NCBI GenBank assembly: GCA_951799445.1
Contig: OX637295.1
Coordinates: 3,038,001-3,102,000, forward strand
DNA from: Pseudisothecium myosuroides
Lineage: Eukaryota; Streptophyta; Bryopsida; Hypnales; Lembophyllaceae
Length of the DNA: 64,000 nucleotides
Direction: 5' to 3'
This document shows, piece after piece, positions 24,261 through 32,485 of the stretch; position 1 is the first letter of the stretch, and every line of letters begins with the position of its first letter. The position numbers and the translations under genes were made by a program. The notes under the pieces were generated by a model, which was given only the letters and a program-made list of their open reading frames with translations, had not been told where the DNA came from and did not search any database.

Positions 24261-24879
24261 CATGAATTTCGAGCTGGAGGAAGCTCGTTCTTTGACATGT
24301 TTCTGAACTTTGAACTCAGTATGCATTTTGAATGATTCCCGAGGCGCTTTATGAATTTTGAGAGAATCGTTGTGAACATTTAAGGGTTTAGGACCGTGAG
24401 TATACGATGTTGCCTTTGCAGTCATGGTTGATTCTTTGTGAGCTTTGTAGTCATCTTTGATTCATTGTTGATTAATTGTGACCTTTACAGGCTGTTGAGT
24501 CATCGTTATTTCTTTGTGAGCTCCTTAGCCAGAGTTCAAATGAGCAATTTTAAAACAAGAGTTCAAAATTAGGTTCCAATGAGTAGTTCTAATTATTAGC
24601 TTTTGAGTTTCCAATTCTTTAAGTTCTTGCGGCTATAACTATCATAACATTGTGGAGGTGTCACTATTTTTTGAGGAATGTCAATCTCACTTCAACATGT
24701 GGTTTGATTGTTTGCAGCGTGTACGACATCCAAATTTCTAGAAGACTTCCGTGGCATTTTGGCTATATACATTCATTTGTGAAGTTAGAGGTGAGCTATT
24801 TTAATGGATGTTAGTCTTTCCCTTACATAAAATGATTTTTCTCCTTCTTCTGGTCTATATCTAGAACAAGTATTCCAAA
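24261..24879. other. Non-coding stretch upstream of array 2
   Basis: No recognised feature. The match to copy B runs out of the window at the equivalent of 24619. Confidence 0.45.
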
Positions 24880-26370
24880 CTCAAATCACCTTGATTCAAG
24901 GTGAATCAAAGGCCACTTTGTATTCTTCTAGAATTAGTATTCCAAACTCAATTCACCTTGAGTGGAGGTGAATGAATGGCCCCTTTGTCTTCTTGTAGAA
25001 GTACAAAATTCACCTTGAGTCGAGGTGAATCAATCAGTGGCCGCTTTGTCTTCTTGTGGAAGTAGTATCCCAAACTCAATTCACCTTGATTCGAGGTGAA
25101 TCAAAGGCAACTCTGTCTTCTGGTAGAAGTAGTATCCCAAATACATTTCACCTTGAGTTGAGGTGAATCAAAGACCGCTTTGTCTTCTTATAAAAGTAGT
25201 ATCCCAAGCTCAAATCACCATGAGTGGAGGTGAATCAAACAATGGACGCATTGTCTTGTAGAATTAGAACGCCAAACTCAAATCACCTTGATTCGAGGTG
25301 AATCAATGGCCGCTTGGTCTTCTTGTCAAAGTAGTATCTCAAACTCAATTCACCTTGATTCGAGGTGAATCAAAGGCAACTTTGTCTTCTGGTAGAAGTA
25401 GTATCCCAAATACAATTCACCTTGAATGGAGGTGAATCAAAGGCCGCTTGGTCTTCTTATAAAAGTAGTATCCCAAGCTCAAATCACCTTGAGTGGAGGT
25501 GAATCAATAAATGGACTCATTGTCTTCTTGTAGAATTAGAACGCCAAACTCAAATCACCTTGATTCGAGGTGAATCAATGGCCGCTTGGTCTTCTTGTCA
25601 AAGTAGTATCTCAAACTCAATTCACCTTGATTCGAGGTGAATCAAAGGCAACTTTGTCTTCTGGTAGAAGTAGTATCCCAAATACAATTCACCTTGAATG
25701 GAGGTGAATCGCTTGGTCTTCTTATAAAAGTAGTATCCCAAGCTCAAATCACCTTGAGTGGAGGTGAATCAATAAATGGACTCATTGTCTTCTTGTAGAA
25801 TTAGAACGCCAAACTCAAATCACCTTGATTCGAGGTGAATCAATGGCCGCTTGGTCTTCTTGTCAAAGTAGTATCTCAAACTCAATTCACCTTGATTCGA
25901 GGTGAATCAAAGGCAACTTTGTCTTCTGGTAGAAGTAGTATCCCAAATACAATTCACCTTGAATGGAGGTGAATCGCTTGGTCTTCTTATAAAAGTAGTA
26001 TCCCAAACTCAAATCACCTTGATTCGAGGTGAATCAATGGCCGCCTGGTCTTCTTGTCAAAGTAGTATCCCAAACTCAATTCACCATGATTCGAGTTGAA
26101 TCAAAAGCCGCTTTGTCTTCTTGTAGAAGTAGTATACTATACTTAAATCACCTCGAGTGGAGGTGAATTGAAGGCCGCTTTCTCTTCTTATAGAAGTAGT
26201 ATCCAAAACTCAATTCACCTTGATTCGAGGTGAATCAGAAGACGCTTTGTCTTCTTGTAGAAGTAGTTTCCGGACTCAAATCACCTCGAGTGGAGGTGAA
26301 TCAACGGCCGCTTGCCTTTCTTGTACAAGTAGTATCCATAAATAAAATCACCTTGACTCGAGGTGAATAG
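24880..26370. repeat. Palindrome array 2: about 23 units of 58-74 bp
   Basis: Units carry a palindrome such as TTCACCTTGATTCGAGGTGA(A) or TCACCTTGAGTGGAGGTGA, the same core as array 1. The spacers are quite different (CTTTGTCTTCTTGTAGAAGT, AGTATCCCAAACTC). A four-unit higher-order repeat of about 260 bp occurs about three times between 25270 and 25990. The array ends about 200 bp before the ATG of the plus-strand ParB-type gene. Spacer divergence with core conservation suggests that the palindrome is the constrained part. Confidence 0.92.
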
Positions 26371-26566
26371 CTTGTAGCTCCATTCGTGGTGAATTTAATC
26401 TATTCCTATTTATGAGGTTCTTCAATTCAATTGATATATAGAGTGTTCCATTAGGAACCAATGGAAATTTGGTTACTACCAATTTCGTGTTGTATAAGCA
26501 AAACGTTTAGGCCTCCAGTTGAATATCTTTTCTAATTAAATTCTTCTTGTATACTTCAGTGAAGGT

Positions 26567-27334
26567 ATGGACGAACACAAAAAGAAACTAGACTTGTACT
26601 TCAATCAATATGAAGTACCCGAAGACTTGGTCAAAGAATTTGGCGAAGAGGCCGACAATGGGGATTATTGGAAACTAAAAGAGCCAGAGAGCGTTGAGTT
26701 CTGGAGCATCATTCTTTATCCAATGACGCAAAACGTTGGGTTCATGAAGAAATTCAAAAATGGGCCTGACGCCACACTTCCAATTTCTCACTATGAAGAA
26801 GTTGTTGATATTGCCAAGGGTCCTCCAGGAATGCTTTTGATCACGTGCCTGATCAAGAACGACCCAGACATGCCAGAGGAATACAAGTACACTTATGCCA
26901 TCAATCCTCAAGAGAGGCCATTCAGTATTCATGAATGTTGTACGTCTCTTATGAACACCCAGTACGAAGGCCTCTATAAGGAGCTGGAAATACAAATCCA
27001 GAAAGGAAGGTGGATGAGTAAGGATGGAGGACTGCTACCTTCAGCAATTTTGGCAACTCGACTGAAGCAGCTGTTAGTCTCTTTTCAAATTGAGACAACA
27101 ACATTAAGGACTAGTCACAAGAACATGACCCCTCAACATTTGTCTCGAGAGTCAAGTGGCGTGGTCGGGAGCCAGCAGTCCCGCCTAAATCTCACCCCTG
27201 AGACAGGCAGAAGTGAAAATAAAAAACGTCGACCTAGTACTTCAAGAACGGTGCGTGCTAGCACACCAATGAGGACATGGGACACTACAACAGCTGAAGC
27301 CAATGATGAAGATCCCGAGTCTAGCTCACTCTGA
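26567..27334 (+). CDS. N-terminal part of the ParB-type gene, ends at an in-frame TGA
   Basis: 255 codons from ATG. The first ~170 residues look globular (acidic start MDEHKKKLDLYFNQYEV, then WSIILYPMTQNVGFMKKF and a proline/aspartate loop). The last ~80 are basic and Ser/Thr-rich, as in a disordered linker or nuclear-localisation region (ENKKRRPSTSR). I do not recognise the fold. The frame after the TGA stays open in the same phase for another 672 bases. No phase-compatible intron that removes the TGA was found by eye. The ATG lies about 200 bp after array 2; earlier in-frame ATGs are not available without stops. Confidence 0.7.
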   Translation: MDEHKKKLDLYFNQYEVPEDLVKEFGEEADNGDYWKLKEPESVEFWSIILYPMTQNVGFMKKFKNGPDATLPISHYEEVVDIAKGPPGMLLITCLIKNDPDMPEEYKYTYAINPQERPFSIHECCTSLMNTQYEGLYKELEIQIQKGRWMSKDGGLLPSAILATRLKQLLVSFQIETTTLRTSHKNMTPQHLSRESSGVVGSQQSRLNLTPETGRSENKKRRPSTSRTVRASTPMRTWDTTTAEANDEDPESSSL

Positions 27335-28006
27335 GTCCTTACAAACATACCAAAGGATTTCAAGTTTATACCCAAAGATAAAGACTCTAGGAAAGCGAAT
27401 TACGAGGAGTCCTTGAAGATCTATGATAGTTATTGGTCTGAATGCCAAGAAACATATTGTTTTGGTAGTGATAAAGTTGAAGAGATTTCGATTGATCAGT
27501 TGATGGTACCTCTCCCTGACATGAACTGCCGCAGTCTAGAGCCGTCCGGCATCGACCACACCATGCATTATTTGTTGGAGATGCTTGACAAAGATAGGAA
27601 GCAGGCCCTTTGTGCTATGCCTATCGGATTGGAGGAAATGCCAAAGGATTGGAAAGACATACAAGATTGCAAGTTCTACATGATCAATGGCCAGCACAGT
27701 GTCGAGGCATCAAAGAAGATGAGGACCGAGGCATCTGCATCCAAGATCACGGAGAAGTTTGAAAAATGGCCATGCTTCATTGTCTGGAGCAAGGACCACT
27801 CCATTCTACGACGAATTTCATCTTATTATAATCGAGTGAATCACTTCGGCAGATATACATCTACCTGGGCAACTAATATAATTGGTGCTCGTGGAGTGTG
27901 GGTAAGGATGGGAGAACCAACGCCTCCAAAACAAGCGTCCAAAGTGGGACGATCAATTTCAAGAACAAAGTCACAATCCAAGGGCAACAATGCCGAAAAT
28001 TGGAAG
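27335..28006 (+). CDS. ParB/sulfiredoxin-like domain exon
   Basis: 224 codons in the same frame as the upstream ORF, with no own ATG near its start. Order of ParB-like signals: VEEISIDQLMVPLPDMN (about 27479), corresponding to the usual 'I.iD.L.p...' start; a helix that normally selects partners; then FYMINGQHSVEASKKM (about 27674-27721), matching the ParB 'ivnGqhRleAa' box with Ser in place of Arg; then FEKWPCFIVWSKD, matching 'vP.iv'. ParB-like domains act in DNA segregation (CTP switch) or as nucleases, and in bacteria and phages they are often fused to DNA methyltransferases. No helix-turn-helix is evident. The exon ends AAG|GTATGT at 28006. Confidence 0.7.
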
Positions 28007-28188
28007 GTATGTCATAAGGAAGTAGTTTTATATTATTCAACTAAATTCTTTCTAATACATATAAGTTAGGAGGTCATCAGTCTATTCTTGAAGCTTGCAG
28101 AATGCAATTTTCTAGTTCATAATTCACCTCCATCCAAGGTGAATTTTCTATTTAGTGACTAACCTGTTTACATTATCTTTGAGTGTAG
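28007..28188 (+). other. Intron carrying a single array-type palindrome
   Basis: GTATGT..GTGTAG, phase 0 on both sides. It contains AATTCACCTCCATCCAAGGTG plus AATT at about 28121-28145, the same half-site TTCACCT / AGGTGAA as arrays 1 and 2, with a different centre. Confidence 0.75.
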
Positions 28189-29552
28189 AAATTTGACGCT
28201 GCTTGCCAGCTACGGTTTGGTATGATTGACATTAAGAAGCAGCAAAGAACCAAGTCTGGCAAGCCCGTGAAGGTTGACATTATAAACGAGCTCAAAATTA
28301 TTACTGCTCCAATAGATGTATATGAGTTATACTCTGAACTCATTTCCGCTGCCTCAATGGGAGAGTTGATCGATCCGGAGTCAAGAACATTGTTCAAGAA
28401 CAACAAGGGTTGGGTTCCGGAGAAGGATGGCATCATCAGTAAAGAGTTCTTCAAATGGCTTGGCAACCTTTCCAACGCAAGCCTCAAGCGACTTGCAAAG
28501 CATCTATTGATGAAGCCTGACCCACCAAGAAGAAGAACAAGAGAATGGAGGATTATCCAAAGGTGACATTTAAGAAGCTGAAGAAGGTTGTACCAAACTG
28601 CTGTACTTATCGACAGTGGTGTGAGAGGCGCAAAAGAAAACAAATTGTAAAGGTGCAGCTCAATGATATGAAGCCCGAACTTGATTTTTTAACCACGACA
28701 GGAGAGACTAAGAAGGACATGTGGAAGAAATTCAAAAAGGATTACAAGATCACGGACGCTGCCATGCATGTCCTCATCACAGGTCCATCTGAGATATTCT
28801 TCACTGCATCGAAGCTTTTGTGTAACATCAACAAGAGCATTCGAGAATTGTCACCCTATGCCGAGGAATTTCTGAAGGTCTTCTTGAGAAATAAAGGAAG
28901 GTTTACAGTTCCCACCGGTCAAGCATTCTACCGTCCATTCAACGAAAACACAGACGACTTAGCGAAGTGGGCCAGAGGTGATTGGGATCATTTGGATGTC
29001 GACCGTATAAAGATGGGATTCATGGACTTCAGAATTTTTCCAAGCTGCAAGAAGGAGGCTGGAGGGATGGCAACTCCGTATTTTTATTCTTTTTTGATGT
29101 TGCTGATGCGGCTAACTGATCCTGCAATTCTTGATATCCCTGTGTGGGTGTGGTTATCTGGAGATAAGAAGACCGACTCCAATCTCATACACCATTTTTA
29201 CAATTCTGTATTTACAGATAATTATGTCCTTCACCACGCAGAGTACATGCCGGCAAAGTACGAGCGACTTGAAGATCTTGAATTGAACAAGAAGAAAGTC
29301 GAAGCGAACGTCAACATCATGTTCCTCATTAAGAAGAACCACAAGGCAAAATGCAACTCCTTGCCAACAAAATTCAAGGCTCCGGAAACGCATGAATTCA
29401 TTACCTCGGGAGCTTACAATGAAATGCAGTATCGAATCTATGAGAATGAACTACGGATGGAATTCTACATAAGTATTTTGGCTTTATTTTGCAATCCTGG
29501 AGATGCGGTCTTTACCATATACGGGGGTGGAAAAATCATCTGTGCGGCATGG
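28189..29552 (+). pseudogene. Methyltransferase-like exon with a probable 1-base frameshift
   Basis: The first part (28189 to about 28535) continues the ParB-type frame. It would stop at 28564-28566, while the neighbouring frame opens (PTKKKNKRMEDYPK..) and runs on to 29552. Losing one base in the CCACCAAGAAG run near 28530 explains this. The end reads RMEFYISILALFCNPGDAVF followed by TIYGGGKIICAAW. This resembles the PGD.VlD.f.G.G....A pattern (motif I, AdoMet binding) at the C-terminal side of beta-class N4-cytosine/N6-adenine DNA methyltransferases. The normal first Gly-Ser-Gly is GGG here. The catalytic D/NPPY (motif IV) is not visible, so activity is doubtful. I rate the family call as plausible, not firm. 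Confidence 0.5.
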
Positions 29553-29671
29553 GTGAGTATGTTGTTCTTTCTAAGTATTCACCTCCATTCAAGGTGAATT
29601 GACATGTTTGTTTGTCTTGGAATTTATTATCTAAAATATGTTATTCTAACTATTTTTCCATCTTCTTCCAG
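29553..29671 (+). other. Second intron carrying a single array-type palindrome
   Basis: GTGAGT..TTCCAG, phase 0. Palindrome ATTCACCTCCATTCAAGGTG plus AAT at about 29577-29599, close to the donor. It is almost the same as the copy in the preceding intron (CATCC against CATTC in the centre). Confidence 0.8.
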
Positions 29672-30466
29672 ATGAATTCGCTGATAAATTATATCATTGG
29701 GGATTCTGACGAGACGAAATCCTTTAATGACCTCTCGCAATTGTCTGTGGACTTGGACAAGGCGGATTTCCTTCAGTCAGGGTACTATGTTGATGAAGAA
29801 AAGTATCCAAAGACGGTCGATAATGACACCTCGTCATCTGGTAGGGGCAAGAGAGATCGTATTCAATTGGTTGCTCAAGATTTGGAGCACGACATGATTG
29901 ACCAAGGAGAAGGTGACGAAGTCCTCATGATCAATCCTCCCGCGTCCCAAGAGTTTAGCACTCCACATGCTGGACCAGTCGTCCTTATGGATCCACCAGC
30001 AAGTGAACGTCGTGGTTCATCGTTCACTTCTCCATCCCCTTCTTCAGAGCGTGATCGAGGAAAGAGGAAGTTGGATGAAACAGAAGATCTTACTATGAAG
30101 GATTACATGAAAATGATGCATGAGAGGATGCAGAAGTATGAGGAGGACCAATTTGAGGAGAGGAAACGTTCAAGGATTGAATATGCTCAGTTGATGACTA
30201 TCATCAAGGGAACTCTACCTTCTGGAAACTCTTCCCTTCCAGCTATTGAGATGAATGAGCCGGCCCCTCACGTTTTGTCGGAGAATCATGTATTGGTATC
30301 TTCAGGTAGTGGAGCTCATGTTCTTCCGAGGACATCCATGGAACTGGATCTAGCGTTGCATAGTCCTTCCGAGGCGCAGCAGCAGTCAGATGACCTGCAG
30401 ACTCCTGCAATGAGTTCGGGGGTTGGAAATGAGGAAGTCAATGATCCCCAAGGTTCATCTCAGTGA
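29672..30466 (+). CDS. Acidic, low-complexity and coiled-coil exon of the ParB-type gene
   Basis: About 264 codons to a TGA at 30464-30466. It starts MNSLINYIIGDSDETKSF, followed by a Ser/Pro/Asp-rich region. A charged helix (TMKDYMKMMHERMQKYEEDQ, then FEERKRSRIEYAQLM), probably a coiled coil, lies at about 30090-30205. A Ser/Glu/Gln-rich tail follows. If the weak donor at 30453 is used, the last four codons are skipped and the frame continues into 31017-31306. If not, the protein ends here. Function unknown; this looks like a linker or a protein-interaction region. Confidence 0.65.
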   Translation: MNSLINYIIGDSDETKSFNDLSQLSVDLDKADFLQSGYYVDEEKYPKTVDNDTSSSGRGKRDRIQLVAQDLEHDMIDQGEGDEVLMINPPASQEFSTPHAGPVVLMDPPASERRGSSFTSPSPSSERDRGKRKLDETEDLTMKDYMKMMHERMQKYEEDQFEERKRSRIEYAQLMTIIKGTLPSGNSSLPAIEMNEPAPHVLSENHVLVSSGSGAHVLPRTSMELDLALHSPSEAQQQSDDLQTPAMSSGVGNEEVNDPQGSSQ

Positions 30467-31016
30467 ACTCTCACTGTAATGATTTGGGATCTTTTGAAGT
30501 TGCGTTATATTTGTTTTTTTTATGTATGGTTTCTTTTCCTTTTACAGGATTGTTTTGTATTGTTGAATGTAATTTTGAAGATTGCATTTACAAGTATGAA
30601 GTTGTAAATATTGCAATCATTTTTTCAAGATTTTTAGTTATTTTCAAAATGTATGTGTATAGAATTGCAAAAGTATTCCATCTTTTTTTCGCTTGCTTTT
30701 ATATGTATAATCCAGTTTCACCTTTAAAGAATTGTAAATATTACATTTTTTTTTTCAAGATTTTAATTGTGAATTCATACTTAACTATTTAAGTGCATGA
30801 AAATATAAATATTGAATTTTTTTCATTTACATTATAAATGTAAATCCATAGTTACATGTACATAAATTATAAGTGCGACTTTTGTTTGGTGATTTTTGAT
30901 GTGAGTCCACACTTATGTGCATTAGATTGTGAACATAATATATTTTCATAAGATTTGAAGTGTAAATCTACATTTGTTTTGGAAACTACTCATTATCCAC
31001 TTGTATTAATTCGCAG
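30467..31016 (+). other. Probable intron or 3' region, AT-rich
   Basis: A T-rich stretch without coding signal. A good 3' splice site (TTAATTCGCAG) ends at 31016. The 109-codon frame 30463-30792 is a T-rich artefact. Confidence 0.5.
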
Positions 31017-31306
31017 GTTCTCTTAATGAGGACATAGTGCCCCAACCTCTTCCACCTCCTACCATTGATCCCTCGAATGTGTCCTTCCCAAAGAGCCCTT
31101 CATGTGTTCCAAGATCAAACCATCCAAATTCTGGTGGAAGAGTCGACCCTAATTTGGAAGTGTCACTTCAAGGAGTCCAATTGCAAGAGGATATGGAGGT
31201 TGATGTGAATATTCCAGATGATGTTCTCATGGAGGTTCATATACCGCCTCCAACAAATAATGCATGCACTAAAGAATCCTTACAAAGTCCTACGTCTGAG
31301 GAAATT
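31017..31306 (+). CDS. Proline/acidic linker exon
   Basis: Starts after CGCAG and joins in phase 1 with an upstream exon ending at 30452, giving ..PQG-SLNEDIVPQP... The translation is Pro/Ser/Asp-rich (PPPTIDPSNVSFPKSPS, later EDMEVDVNIPDDVLMEVHIP) with no recognised domain. It ends at GAAATT|GTAAGT, a strong donor. Confidence 0.55.
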
Positions 31307-31467
31307 GTAAGTGGTCAACTTTTCTTTATTCTAATGTGCATCTATTGAGATATTTGTTCTTGTGACTTGGATCTTCTACTGTTTGAGTCCCTTCATTTGT
31401 GTTTCTATTTTGTGTTCAAATGTTTACTAACACTTGTTGGCGTATTTCTCTGCCTTGATTTTAACAG

Positions 31468-32283
31468 AGGAGCGATCTTTCAAAAATACGTATAGGTGCA
31501 ACACAAGAGCCTATCCTAAAACCGCTCGCTTCCAGGCCAAGAAGAAGGTGGCTCAATGTCATTCTAGACCTGAATGGGATCCTTTGTGTATCTAAAGAAA
31601 AGAAAAATCTTCCTAAGGGCACAGTCTACAATGATCTCTCGGAGCCACATTCCAGCGTTTTTCCTGTATCTATTGGTTCAAAAGCTGTATATGTTCGACC
31701 TCAATGCGAGGAATTCCTTCGACAATTAGCCACAGTTGCATACATTTTTGTTTGGAGTTCCATGATGACTTCTACAACAAAATTCATATGCGAGTACCTA
31801 TTTAGAGGATTAGAGACACCATGGAGTATCCTTGGGCAAGAGTTTTGCGACAATCTGAAGTGTAGGGGTCTGCGAGGAAACATCACAACTTTGAAAGTGA
31901 AGGGAACCGACAAAGACATGTTCCTCAAACCTCTAGACAAATTGTTCGATGCACAGAACTCAAAGTTTACTATTGGCAATACTATTATGGTAGACGACAG
32001 TCTTGAGAAGCATGTTCTGAACGAGCCTGAAAACGTTGTGCTTTTGGATTCGTGGTCAAAGGAAGGAGATGGTTTTAAAGACACTTTCTTGATGGATGAG
32101 CTTTTGCCTTGGATTACACGCTTGCATGGCACCAAGGATCGTGGACTATTGTCCTTTCGGAAGAATGACAACATTGGACGGCGGATGCTTGTTGAGGAGC
32201 AGGAAACGCGAGAATATGATGAACTTATAGACGCCATAGAGGAGTCTAAGATGCTAGTTAAGGATCATTCCAGTCGTCGCTAA
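31468..32283 (+). CDS. FCP1/NIF-like HAD phosphatase domain exon
   Basis: 271 codons to TAA, after a TTTTAACAG acceptor; phase 0 with 31306. HAD motifs in order: VILDLNGILC (Asp nucleophile, about 31561-31590), VYVRPQCEEFL (about 31687), FVWSSM (motif II Ser, about 31747), and TIMVDDSLEKH (motif III acidic pair, about 31980-32012). Between II and III is the FCP1-type insert with LKPLDKLF (about 31927). Canonical FCP1/SCP enzymes have DxDGT; here the second Asp is Asn, as I recall for a plant NIF-like subgroup, so catalysis may be weak or different. Known relatives act on phosphorylated Ser/Thr, for example the Pol II tail. A transposon-associated copy would be unusual. The domain length is normal and no break is seen. 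Confidence 0.8.
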   Translation, partial: RSDLSKIRIGATQEPILKPLASRPRRRWLNVILDLNGILCVSKEKKNLPKGTVYNDLSEPHSSVFPVSIGSKAVYVRPQCEEFLRQLATVAYIFVWSSMMTSTTKFICEYLFRGLETPWSILGQEFCDNLKCRGLRGNITTLKVKGTDKDMFLKPLDKLFDAQNSKFTIGNTIMVDDSLEKHVLNEPENVVLLDSWSKEGDGFKDTFLMDELLPWITRLHGTKDRGLLSFRKNDNIGRRMLVEEQETREYDELIDAIEESKMLVKDHSSRR

Positions 32284-32485
32284 TACTGAACAATATTCCT
32301 TGCGTTTGTGCATTTTATCTATTGCTATGGTGTTTCATTAAAGACGAGTGTATCCATTATAGTTCTATCATAGTCGTCTTGCAAAATGGATGATTGTTTA
32401 ATTCATTTCGAGTTGTTTTATTGTTTGTATTCCAATTGTCCACCCTTTATTCTTTGTAATCACACTGACTTTTGTGACTCTTCAG

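Larger units (their letters stand above)
1650..24619. repeat. Long direct duplication, copy A
   Basis: This segment is repeated in the same orientation at 46800-64000. Example anchors are 2046 = 47185, 8465 = 47979, 13690 = 53197 and 24189 = 63570. Matching is nearly complete, with scattered substitutions and small indels concentrated in tandem repeats. It fades between about 1650 and 1780, which may mark the old boundary. A 5.6-kb piece (about 2209-7828) is absent from copy B. The right boundary of the repeat lies beyond the window in copy B, so the full length is unknown. Contents: a DUF7869-type pseudogene, palindrome array 1, and an 11-kb non-coding stretch. Confidence 0.92.
26567..32283 (+). 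pseudogene. Multi-exon ParB/Srx-like - methyltransferase-like - FCP1-phosphatase-like gene (gene-level model, with lesions)
   Basis: Model: exons 26567-28006, 28189-29552, 29672-30452, 31017-31306 and 31468-32283, all joined in phase with GT..AG introns. Two defects are inside exons: an in-frame TGA (27332-27334) and a probable 1-base loss near 28535. The product would be roughly 1,350 residues with an N-terminal unknown region, a ParB-like domain, a region with a motif I-like glycine cluster, an acidic/charged region and an FCP1-type domain. The 30453 donor (GTTCAT) is weak, so the phosphatase may instead be a separate or alternatively spliced product. The gene starts just after palindrome array 2. 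The lesions could be real decay or assembly errors; transcripts would decide. Confidence 0.6.
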
